Shown here: piece after piece, positions 42,777 through 49,413 of the stretch
Numbering within the stretch: the first letter of the stretch is position 1
Layout of the letters: the number at the start of each line of letters is the position of its first letter
NCBI RefSeq assembly: GCF_009755815.1
Contig: NZ_WRPK01000001.1
Location: forward strand, 992,001 to 1,056,000
From: Flavisphingomonas formosensis
Lineage (GTDB): Bacteria; Pseudomonadota; Alphaproteobacteria; Sphingomonadales; Sphingomonadaceae
DNA: 64,000 nucleotides
Direction of reading: 5' to 3'
The notes under the pieces: model-generated
Database searches by the model: none
What the model was told of the DNA's origin: nothing
Seen by the model: the letters and a program-made list of their open reading frames with translations, nothing else
Position numbers and translations under genes: made by a program

Positions 42777-43234
42777 CAGCCGCACGCCCTGCCGGCGGCA
42801 TCGGTCGGGGCGGCGGCGCAGCAGGCGCTGGTGGACGCGGGTTCGGGGATTTCGGCATCTTCGCCATAGTCGGTGGCCGTGCCATGGGTGAAGAAGCTCT
42901 CCCAGCGCATGCCGGCCGGATCCGTTACCCAACTCTTGTCGGACCGGGCATAGCAGCAGGTGGTCGCCTCCTGGTCGAAGGTCGAGGCGCCGGCTTCTTT
43001 CAGCCGGCCCGCGATCAGCCCCAGCGCCTCGGCGCTGTCTACTTCGATGCCGACATGATCCACGCCTGCCGCCCGCCCGCGGGTCGAGATCGCGAAGTTC
43101 ACCCGCGGATCTTCCAGCATCCACTTTGCATAATCGTCCTTCGCGATGCTCGGCGGGGCATCGAACAATGTGGAATAGAAACGGATGGCCGGCTCGATCG
43201 CCGGGACGCTGAGGTGGAGGTGCAGGCGCTTCAT
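42776..43234 (-). CDS. arsI: ArsI/CadI-type dioxygenase (C-As lyase)
   Basis: A 152-residue vicinal-oxygen-chelate protein with the ArsI signature ATTCCYARSDKSWVTDPAG (adjacent Cys residues that bind trivalent arsenic). The metal ligands are His in HLHLSVP, His in GVDHVGIEV and Glu in GMRWESFF. It breaks the carbon-arsenic bond of methylarsenite. It is the first gene of the ars operon and would degrade organoarsenicals. The end has several Cys (SACCAA). Confidence 0.92.
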   Translation of the reverse strand: MKRLHLHLSVPAIEPAIRFYSTLFDAPPSIAKDDYAKWMLEDPRVNFAISTRGRAAGVDHVGIEVDSAEALGLIAGRLKEAGASTFDQEATTCCYARSDKSWVTDPAGMRWESFFTHGTATDYGEDAEIPEPASTSACCAAAPTDAAGRACG

Positions 43235-43248
43235 GATAGCCTCTCTAT

Positions 43249-43286
43249 CGATTCGATATTTCCACTATTATCGAATTATCGAATCG
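43249..43286. promoter_or_regulatory. ars operator: repeated ATTCGATA boxes
   Basis: Perfect 10-bp inverted arms CGATTCGATA (43249-43258) and TATCGAATCG (43277-43286) are separated by 18 bp. A direct copy TATCGAAT (43269-43276) abuts the right arm. Three half-sites 15 bp upstream of arsI suggest binding of more than one ArsR dimer. Confidence 0.75.
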
Positions 43287-43412
43287 GATCAACCCGCATT
43301 GATCCTGCGGCTGGGCCGCCGTGCGATCGTTCGCCGGCTATGTTTTCGATCCGACGGCCGAGACCGGATACCCAGCGTTTCCCGCAGCCCGATCACTGCC
43401 GCCGAACCACCC

Positions 43413-44402
43413 TCAATGCACCGTCGGCACCCTCTCGCCCCGGGTCTTCCAGAGCGAGTAGAGCACGCCCGAACCGATCAGCGCGGCGGTGATCGTCAGG
43501 CTGGCGAGAGGCGGGAACTTCGCGCCGCCCAGCAGGAAATCCGAGATGAAGATCTTCGATCCGATGAAGATCAGCACCGCCGCCATCGCATATTTGAGAT
43601 AGTGGAAGCGGTGCACCATCGCCTCCAGCGCGAAATAGAGCGCGCGAAGGCCGAGGATCGCCATGATGTTCGAGGTGTAGACCACGAAATTGTCGGTGGT
43701 GATCGCGAAGATCGCCGGCACGCTGTCGATCGCGAACACGATGTCGGCGATGTTGATCACGACGAGCGCGAGCAGCAGCGGCGTCGCTGCCAGCACCCTC
43801 CGGCCGCTCTTCGCATCCGCCACGCGGACGAGGAAGCGGGCCCCGTGCAGCTGCGGCGTCACCCGCATATGCTTGGCGATGAAGCGCAGCACGGGATTCT
43901 GCCCGATGTCCGTGGTTTCCTCGCGCGACAGCAGCATGCGGATGCCGGTGACGATCAGGAACGCGGCGAAGAGATACAGCACCCAATGCGCCTCGGCGAC
44001 CAGCGCGGCGCCGCCGGCGATCATCAGCCCGCGCAGCAGCACGACGGCGAGGATGCCCCACAGGAGCGCTCGATACTGATATTTGCGCGGAATCGCGAAA
44101 TAGCCGAAGATCAGGCTGATCACGAAGACGTTGTCGATCGACAGCGCCTTCTCGATGAAGAAGCCGGTATAATATTTGAGGCCGAGATCCGCGCCCCGCT
44201 CGGCCCAGATCCAGGCGCCGAACAGCAAGGCGACGCCGATGTAGAAGGCGGAGAGCTTCAGGCTCTCCGCGACCCCCATCTCGCGATCCTCCTTGTGGAG
44301 GATGCCGAGATCGAAGACGGTGAGCGCGGCGACGATGGCGCCGAATGCCAGCCAGAACCAGGCCGGCGTGCCGAGCCAGTCGGCAGCGAGAAATTCGATC
44401 AT
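43413..44402 (-). CDS. TerC/Alx-family membrane protein
   Basis: A 329-residue protein with about nine helices. The TerC motif is in the helix pair KALSIDNVFVISLIF and NIADIVFAIDSVPAIFAIT, where acidic residues Asp and Glu in the membrane (SIDNVF, AIDSVP) are conserved. Alx-type members export manganese; others work in tellurite resistance or metalation of exported proteins. The gene is alone, with REP-like DNA upstream. I looked for a yybP-ykoY riboswitch upstream and saw none. Confidence 0.92.
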   Translation of the reverse strand: MIEFLAADWLGTPAWFWLAFGAIVAALTVFDLGILHKEDREMGVAESLKLSAFYIGVALLFGAWIWAERGADLGLKYYTGFFIEKALSIDNVFVISLIFGYFAIPRKYQYRALLWGILAVVLLRGLMIAGGAALVAEAHWVLYLFAAFLIVTGIRMLLSREETTDIGQNPVLRFIAKHMRVTPQLHGARFLVRVADAKSGRRVLAATPLLLALVVINIADIVFAIDSVPAIFAITTDNFVVYTSNIMAILGLRALYFALEAMVHRFHYLKYAMAAVLIFIGSKIFISDFLLGGAKFPPLASLTITAALIGSGVLYSLWKTRGERVPTVH

Positions 44403-44437
44403 GACGAAAGCCCCGTCGTGAGGGAAAGAGGGCAGCG

Positions 44438-44568
44438 CAGCTTCATCCTTCCCCGCAGGCAGTGGCGGGGTTCCGGGCTTGCTGCGCGCGCGTCGTCGGT
44501 TGTGAGCGGCGGCGCCGCCACCGCGCTATGTGCGGTCCCCTCCAGTTCCGGGGAGGATGAGGCGCCGC
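44438..44568. repeat. degenerate REP-like palindrome pair
   Basis: CATCCTTCCCCGCAGGCAGTGGCGGGG on the left and CCCCTCCAGTTCCGGGGAGGATGAG on the right are inverted and belong to the same family as 32297-32457 and 59578-59731, with several changes. It lies between the TerC start and the DUF465 gene. Confidence 0.5.
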
Positions 44569-44582
44569 CCGACAGCCGCCGA

Positions 44583-44759
44583 TCAGGCGGGAGCGAGCGT
44601 GCCGAAGGCCTGCCGCATCCTGTCCTTGATCCGGATCTTGCGCGTCTTCAGCGCGGCCAGGGTCAGGGGGTCGGGCTTGCGGCGATGCCGTTCCCGGCGC
44701 AACGCTTCGTCGATCCGCTGATGCAGTTCCATCAGGCGAAACAGGCGCATGGTCATCAT
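44583..44759 (-). CDS. YdcH/DUF465 family small protein
   Basis: A 58-residue helical-hairpin protein. MTMRLFRLMELHQRIDEALRRE and ALKTRKIRIKDRMRQAFG match DUF465. It starts at the ATG pair 44759/44756 behind AAGAGGAG. The function of this family is unknown; it is basic and cytosolic. It is on the minus strand with no obvious partner. Confidence 0.75.
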   Translation of the reverse strand: MMTMRLFRLMELHQRIDEALRRERHRRKPDPLTLAALKTRKIRIKDRMRQAFGTLAPA

Positions 44760-45005
44760 AATCTCCTCTTCAAGACCAAAGGGGTCGATCGGAGATCCGA
44801 ACCGTGGCGTGAGGGCTGAAACAGCGCCGGGCTCATGGCATCGGATCATCCGATGCGGTCCGACATCACGCGCTTTCGCCAAGGGCTGAGGCGCGCCAGA
44901 GGGGCCCGGTCCGCGCCACACAGAATAAGGCCCGGCGCGCGAATATCAAGAGGCAGCTGCCAGGATGCGCAAGCAACCCGCCTCCTTGCCGCAATCACAC
45001 CGCGT

Positions 45006-45031
45006 CTGTATGAGCTAGTCCATTCATACAG
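45006..45031. promoter_or_regulatory. operator of the AbrB/PIN toxin-antitoxin pair
   Basis: CTGTATGA (45006-45013) and TCATACAG (45024-45031) are perfect 8-bp inverted arms with centres 18 bp apart, 18 bp before the antitoxin start. This placement is typical for autoregulation by AbrB-type antitoxins. Confidence 0.7.
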
Positions 45032-45049
45032 ATCGAGGTTCCTGATACA

Positions 45050-45298
45050 ATGAACGCGCAGCGTGGCAGACTGGTGAGCGGTGGCCGGCTGCAGGTTCCT
45101 GCCGATATACGCCGCGCGCTCGGGCTCGAGGATGGCGATCCGGTCATGATGCGGGTCGTCGACGGCGAGCTCCATGTCCGCCCGATCCGCGCGGCGCTGG
45201 CCCGCGTTCAGGCGCGGCTCAGGCCTTATGTATCGGATGAGGAAAGGCTTTCCGACGCGCTCATCGCCGATCGGCGACGGAGCGCCGAGGATGAATGA
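45050..45298 (+). CDS. AbrB/MazE-type (SpoVT-AbrB) antitoxin
   Basis: An 82-residue protein with an N-terminal swapped-hairpin DNA-binding domain (GRLVSGGRLQVPADIRRALGL, DGDPVMMRVVDGELHVRPI) and a helical C-terminal toxin-binding tail (RVQARLRPYVSDEERLSDAL). It neutralises the PIN ribonuclease next to it and binds its own operator with a clear 8-bp dyad 18 bp upstream. The stop TGA overlaps the toxin start (ATGAATGA at 45291-45298), a classical coupled toxin-antitoxin arrangement. Confidence 0.9.
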   Translation: MNAQRGRLVSGGRLQVPADIRRALGLEDGDPVMMRVVDGELHVRPIRAALARVQARLRPYVSDEERLSDALIADRRRSAEDE

Positions 45299-45680
45299 GC
45301 GCGGCTATGTGCTGGACGCATCTGCATTGCTTGCGGCCATGCTGGGGGAGCCGGGGGCGGAGGAGGTCGCGCGGCTCTTGCCCGAAGCGCGCATCGGCGC
45401 AGTCAATCTGTCGGAGGTGATCGCCAAGCTGCAGGAACGGGGCGTTCCGGACGATGCGATTCGGGAAAGCCTCGCCGATCTCGATCTGGACGTCGTCCCG
45501 TTCGATTCGGCTCAGGCGGTGCGTGCCGGTTTCCTGCGCGCGGCGACCCGCAAGGCCGGCCTCTCGCTGGGCGATCGCGCTTGCCTGGCCCTCGCGTTGG
45601 AAAACGGCATTCCGGCGGTGACGGCGGATGTGGGCTGGGGCGTTCTCGACGTGGGGGCCGAGTTGGTCCTGATCCGCTGA
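45291..45680 (+). CDS. PIN-domain (VapC-type) toxin
   Basis: A 129-residue PIN ribonuclease. The acidic active-site residues are in YVLDASALLAAML (Asp), NLSEVIAKL (Glu), LSLGDRACLALA (Asp), and TADVGWGV (Asp). Such toxins cleave RNA, often tRNA or rRNA. It starts inside the antitoxin gene, so it is made in coupling with it. The last residues (LVLIR) are short; no truncation seen. Confidence 0.92.
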   Translation: MNERGYVLDASALLAAMLGEPGAEEVARLLPEARIGAVNLSEVIAKLQERGVPDDAIRESLADLDLDVVPFDSAQAVRAGFLRAATRKAGLSLGDRACLALALENGIPAVTADVGWGVLDVGAELVLIR

Positions 45681-45683
45681 TCC

Positions 45684-46355
45684 TCAGAGCACGCTGATCC
45701 CCAGCTCGCCGAGCAGGTCCGCCGCCTGCGCGCGCGAGACGATCGCCCCGCGGAACAGCACCGCGTCGGCAAGCTTGAGGCCGCCCAGATCCGCGCTGCG
45801 CAGGTCCGCCCCCTCGAAGCGCGCGCCGCGCAGATCGGCGCCGCGCAGGCTGCACGCCTCGAACTCGGTCGCGCGAAAATCGCATTTGCGCAGGTCCGCA
45901 TCGCTGAAATCCACCCGGCGGAGCATCTGCTTGCGGAAGGAGAAGCCGGGCAGCTTGGCGTTGACCAGCAGCGTCTCCTCGAACAGCAGGTCGACTGGCC
46001 GCGCCTCCGCCAGGTCGGCGCCGGTCAGCTTGCAGCTGCGAAACGCCGCGGCATAGAGGTTCGCGCGCCGCAGCACCGCATTGTTGAGATCGCAGCCGGC
46101 GAAGCGCGCTTCCGACAGATCGGCCCCGACGAAGCCGGCGAAGGGGCCGCGGCAGGACTGCCAGCGCGTACCCTCCAGCTTGCATCCCGACAGATCGGCA
46201 CGGCGCAGGTTGCAGCGTTCGAACGTCCAGCCGGCGAGATCCGGCTGCGCGAGGCTCGCCCCCTCGAGATCGCAATCGACGAGATGCGCCGGCCCGCTGC
46301 GCGCCAGCGCCTCGATCTGCGCCCGTCCCACCGCCTGTTCGCTGATCTCCGTCAT
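45684..46355 (-). CDS. pentapeptide-repeat protein
   Basis: A 223-residue protein with many five-residue repeats of the form A(D/N)LXX: for example CNLRRADLSGCKLEGT, ADLSEARFAGCDLNNAVLRRANL, ADLRGARFEGADLRSADLGG. They fold into a right-handed quadrilateral beta-helix that can mimic DNA and protect gyrase (Qnr/MfpA type). The N-terminal 20 residues (TEISEQAVGRAQIEALARSG) are helical. Start at the ATG at 46355. Gyrase protection is possible but the target is unknown. Its stop is 3 bases from the PIN stop, facing it. Confidence 0.9.
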   Translation of the reverse strand: MTEISEQAVGRAQIEALARSGPAHLVDCDLEGASLAQPDLAGWTFERCNLRRADLSGCKLEGTRWQSCRGPFAGFVGADLSEARFAGCDLNNAVLRRANLYAAAFRSCKLTGADLAEARPVDLLFEETLLVNAKLPGFSFRKQMLRRVDFSDADLRKCDFRATEFEACSLRGADLRGARFEGADLRSADLGGLKLADAVLFRGAIVSRAQAADLLGELGISVL

Positions 46356-46486
46356 GGCGCGCTCCGTAGCGGGGAGGGGCGGCCAAGCCAATGGCGTCGG
46401 GATCGGGTCCGGTCCATCTCTGCGAGACGCCATGGGCTCCCGGCGCCGCGCTCTTCCGCGCCTTTCCAAACCGGCTCAGGGCCGGC

Positions 46487-46885
46487 TCACTGCCTGAGGC
46501 CCGTCTGCCGCTCCAGGAACTTCACCTGGTTGCGATAGCGGGCCTGCGCGCGGGATTGATGATCGACTGTGCTGCATCCGATCGAAATCACCTCGCGCCG
46601 CTGCTCGCCGAAACGCCGTTCGATCGCCTCGACGGCGGATGATCCGCGCAGGGTGACCAGCCGGTCGCGGATGCGCAGCAGCCGCCGGTCCAGCGCCTGC
46701 TTGTCCCGGATGAGGGTGAGCGCGCCGGCTCGTACGCACCGAAACGCCTCATGCCGGTTCCACAGCGCGATCCGATAATCTTCGATGACATTGAAGGTCG
46801 GTGCGAGCGCGATCGCGCGTCCGCCGTGCGACAGGCCCACCGCCCCCACCGCGATCGCAACCGCCCATATCCTGCAGGCGATCAT
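46487..46885 (-). CDS. exported basic hypothetical protein
   Basis: About 132 residues from the ATG at 46885 behind GGGAGAGAGCC. A signal peptide (residues 1-24, IWAVAIAVGAVGLSHGG) leads into a helical, basic part with three Cys (FRCVRAGALTLIRDKQALD, SIGCSTVDHQSR). It looks periplasmic. An upstream ATG at 46933 adds 16 residues that look non-functional. No family recognised. Confidence 0.6.
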   Translation of the reverse strand: MIACRIWAVAIAVGAVGLSHGGRAIALAPTFNVIEDYRIALWNRHEAFRCVRAGALTLIRDKQALDRRLLRIRDRLVTLRGSSAVEAIERRFGEQRREVISIGCSTVDHQSRAQARYRNQVKFLERQTGLRQ

Positions 46886-47180
46886 ATGGCTCTCTCCCTC
46901 CCCATGAGAAGCCGTTGCCGAAGCCTCACGCATTGAATTCCTACATTCGGAGTAGCCAGAAGGAGTGTGCCGCGGCCGATTCCCTTATACTTTCGGGAAG
47001 CCGAGCAGATTTGGTCGCTACCCAGGATGAACGGATCTCGTCTTGCGCCTGATGCCTCAAGTCATCGAGGATGAAGCAATCCGGTTTCCATTTCAAATGA
47101 TCATTGGATATACTAAATCAGAAAATCTCTATAACGCCGCACTCTTTGTTCGATGCTTCGACCACGCCGGACAGTCTCTT
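46886..47180. other. 295-bp non-coding interval, partly AT-rich
   Basis: No gene supported. Around 47085-47150 the DNA is AT-rich (for example GATATACTAAATCAGAAAATC) and unlike its surroundings, so it may be a leftover of inserted DNA or the edge of a promoter region. A strong stem-loop lies right after it at 47181-47208. Confidence 0.4.
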
Positions 47181-47208
47181 GCGCGGCCGGCGCGACATGC
47201 GGCCGCGC
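47181..47208 (-). terminator. stem-loop terminator of the lipoprotein gene
   Basis: GCGCGGCCG (47181-47189) pairs with CGGCCGCGC (47200-47208) across a 10-base loop, five bases after the lipoprotein stop codon at 47213. On the minus strand it is followed by AAGAGACTG, without a T run. Confidence 0.55.
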
Positions 47209-47212
47209 CCGT

Positions 47213-47671
47213 TCAGACGTGGGGCGGCACGACCGGGATGGGATGATCGTCCCCGTCCGTGGCGGAGAGCTTGCCGGAGCAGACATAGTCGAGCGCGCTG
47301 CCCTGGGACCGGTCCTCGCCGAGCAGGTCGCCCACCAGATCCGCGGTGGAGTTGGTCACCGATCCGATCTGCGATCCGACCGATACCGCGCGGGACTGGC
47401 AATCGAACGTCACTTTCTCGACCATCCGCCCGGTTTCGTCCACCAGCGCGACCGATGCCGTCTTGCGCCCGGCCCCGGCCGAACCGATCGAGCCCTTGTC
47501 GACATAGATGGGATGGCCCAGGCTGTCGCGGCCGATGACGATCCAATGCCCCGAATAGCTCTGGGCATCCTCCTGAAGCTGCGCGGCCTCCTTGAACTTT
47601 GGCGGCCCGGAACAGGCGACGGCGCACGCGCAAAGGCCGGCGATAGCGATCCGATATGCTGCGTGACGCAT
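47213..47671 (-). CDS. lipoprotein, surface-adhesin-E-like
   Basis: A 152-residue lipoprotein with lipobox AVACSG (signal to about residue 20). The mature part WIVIGRDSLGHPIYVDKGSI and TASVALVDETGRMVEKVTFDCQSR is a common beta-sandwich fold of small surface lipoproteins (surface-adhesin E type). It ends with a Pro/Val-rich HPIPVVPPHV. A stem-loop lies right after the stop. No function beyond envelope localisation can be assigned. Confidence 0.7.
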   Translation of the reverse strand: MRHAAYRIAIAGLCACAVACSGPPKFKEAAQLQEDAQSYSGHWIVIGRDSLGHPIYVDKGSIGSAGAGRKTASVALVDETGRMVEKVTFDCQSRAVSVGSQIGSVTNSTADLVGDLLGEDRSQGSALDYVCSGKLSATDGDDHPIPVVPPHV

Positions 47672-47736
47672 CGAAGGCGTGCCTTTCGGAAGGGGCGCGG
47701 GCGGGAGGCGCCGAGGGCGGGGGGGATGGCCGGCGG

Positions 47737-48078
47737 TCAGTTCCAGGGCGTCGCGCCCTTGCGGTGATCGTCTGGCGGCTCCACCACGCCGTGGCAGATC
47801 GCGGCCCGCTCGTCATATCCCTTGATCAGCGCCGCCAGCGTCTGCACGGGCAGGCCGCGCGCCGATTTCGCCAGCCCGCGGGCGAAGTCCAGCGCGTCCG
47901 CGCAGGCGAAGCTCAGCGCGCCGTCGCCCCAGATCGGATTCGTCTCCTTCGGCCGCAGGCAGGCGGTCTCGGCATCCAGGAAGCCGGCATGCACCGCGGC
48001 CGAACAGCGGACCAGCGGATCCGCGGCCGGCGCCGTATCGGTCGCCGCCAGCGTCGCGGCCGCGATCAGGACAATCAT
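47737..48078 (-). CDS. small exported hypothetical protein
   Basis: About 113 residues from ATG 48078, with a signal peptide (MIVLIAAATLAATDTAPAA). The mature part has four Cys (LVRCSAAVHAGFLDAETACLR, SFACADALDF, RAAICHGVVEPP) that can form disulfides, as expected for a periplasmic protein. The neighbour on the other side (lipoprotein) is on the same strand with about 65 bp between. No family recognised. Confidence 0.6.
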   Translation of the reverse strand: MIVLIAAATLAATDTAPAADPLVRCSAAVHAGFLDAETACLRPKETNPIWGDGALSFACADALDFARGLAKSARGLPVQTLAALIKGYDERAAICHGVVEPPDDHRKGATPWN

Positions 48079-48224
48079 CGATGGCTCCATCCCGGGGCAA
48101 TAATCCCCCGTGCCTATCGCGGCGCGCCTGTCCGCGAAGCCGACCGGAAGATTACAATGCGGAGAGCCGGGGTGGGATGGAGCGCGTCTTTGCGGAAATC
48201 GGCGGGCCGCTTTATGGCGCTGCG

Positions 48225-48713
48225 ATGCGCCAGTCCGAACCGATCGCCATCCGCCCCTATGCCGAGGGTGATGCGCCGGCCATGGCGCGGCTTTACTTCG
48301 AATCCGCGCGCACGCTCGGCCCGCGCCGCTACGCCGCCGCCCAAGTGGCCGCCTGGGCGCCGGCGCCCGCCGACCCCGCCCGCTTCCATGCCCGTGCCAC
48401 CGATGGCAGGCTGACGCTGGTGGCGGTCGATCCGGCCGGCGCGCTCCTCGCCTATGGCGATCTGGAGGCGGACGGGCATATCGACCATCTCTATTGCCAC
48501 CCCGATGCCGCCGGCACCGGCCTCGCCGCCCGCCTGCTCGACGCGCTGCTCGCCCATGCCGCGGCAGAAGCCATGCCGCGCCTCCATGTGGAGGCCAGCG
48601 AGCTCGCCCGCTCGCTCTTCGCCCGCAAGGGCTTTCGCGTCGTGCGCCGCCGCGATTTCGAGATCGCGGGCGTCGCCATCCACAATTATGCGATGGAGTG
48701 CGATCTGCCCTGA
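48225..48713 (+). CDS. GNAT-family N-acetyltransferase
   Basis: A 162-residue GNAT enzyme. IAIRPYAEGDAPAMARLYFE starts the fold, DGHIDHLYCHPDAAGTGLAARLLDALLAHA is the acetyl-CoA-binding motif A, and HVEASELARSLFARKGFRVVRRRDF is the C-terminal region. It transfers an acetyl group from acetyl-CoA to an amine or peptide. The start 48225 (MRQSEP) matches the family; an ATG at 48177 is possible. Confidence 0.92.
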   Translation: MRQSEPIAIRPYAEGDAPAMARLYFESARTLGPRRYAAAQVAAWAPAPADPARFHARATDGRLTLVAVDPAGALLAYGDLEADGHIDHLYCHPDAAGTGLAARLLDALLAHAAAEAMPRLHVEASELARSLFARKGFRVVRRRDFEIAGVAIHNYAMECDLP

Positions 48714-48924
48714 TGCCGGCGGCGGTTAGGGTCTCGATCGGCCGAGCCGGCTCTCACCCATGCCGCTGCCCCCGCCCGTGGCTGCGATAACTCTCGCGGG
48801 GCTGCTCATCTGCAAGCTGGCCAGAGGCTATTGTCGGGGCCAACGCTCAGGACTAGAACATTTGTCGAACATATCGGTCGCTATTCGAGTCTCGCAGCCG
48901 GAATATATAGGATAGGAGAAGCGC

Positions 48925-49386
48925 ATGAAGCCCGTTCGCCGTACTCTGCAGCGCTTCTGTGTCCTGCTCACCTTCCTGACTATGAGCTCCGCCTTTTTCG
49001 TCACGCCTTCTCAGGCGGAGCGGAGGCATCGTCTGCCTGATGGTTTCAGATGGGGGCGCTGCCTGCTTGTTGTCGGAGCGCAAACGAGGATCAAAGGGAA
49101 GTGTGCCTATCAAATTTCTGAGGGAGGAACATTTGAAATACATGGGCCGCGCCAGATTTATGATGGGATAGACTATCCGGAGCAGGAAATATATGCGGGA
49201 GTGCAGTCAAGAGACTACTCTGCTGTTATCTACAGGGACGGCAAGGGTTGGATCGGCAGCGCAACTCCTGATAAGTTAAGCACTCACGGGGAATATCCCT
49301 GGAAACTTAGGAAGCAGGGCGCATGCTATTTTGCGCAAGATGATCCACAAGGCAGATTTGTCAAAATCTGCCTGTGGAAGAAATAG
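48925..49386 (+). CDS. secreted protein, candidate immunity/lysozyme-inhibitor protein
   Basis: A 153-residue protein with a signal peptide (residues about 10-31, FCVLLTFLTMSSAFFVTPSQA). The mature part has two or three Cys (GRCLLVVGAQTRIKGKCAYQ, GACYFAQDD, KICLW) and beta-rich segments (YSAVIYRDGKGWIGS). The DNA is lower in GC than its neighbours. It is convergent with the lysozyme-bearing phage-like gene; the two stops are 27 bp apart. A periplasmic protein beside a low-GC peptidoglycan-lytic tip is a candidate immunity protein. It has no named family here. Confidence 0.55.
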   Translation: MKPVRRTLQRFCVLLTFLTMSSAFFVTPSQAERRHRLPDGFRWGRCLLVVGAQTRIKGKCAYQISEGGTFEIHGPRQIYDGIDYPEQEIYAGVQSRDYSAVIYRDGKGWIGSATPDKLSTHGEYPWKLRKQGACYFAQDDPQGRFVKICLWKK

Positions 49387-49413
49387 AACTGGCTTGCATA
49401 TTGTGAATTTGAT

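Noticed and set aside
44403-44580. Possible yybP-ykoY manganese riboswitch before the TerC gene
   Set aside because: The conserved core pieces of the riboswitch are not visible; the DNA is a degenerate REP pair.
47700-48120. Extended start of the 48225 acetyltransferase at 48081 or 48177
   Set aside because: The added residues do not match the GNAT fold, which begins at MRQSEPIAIRP.
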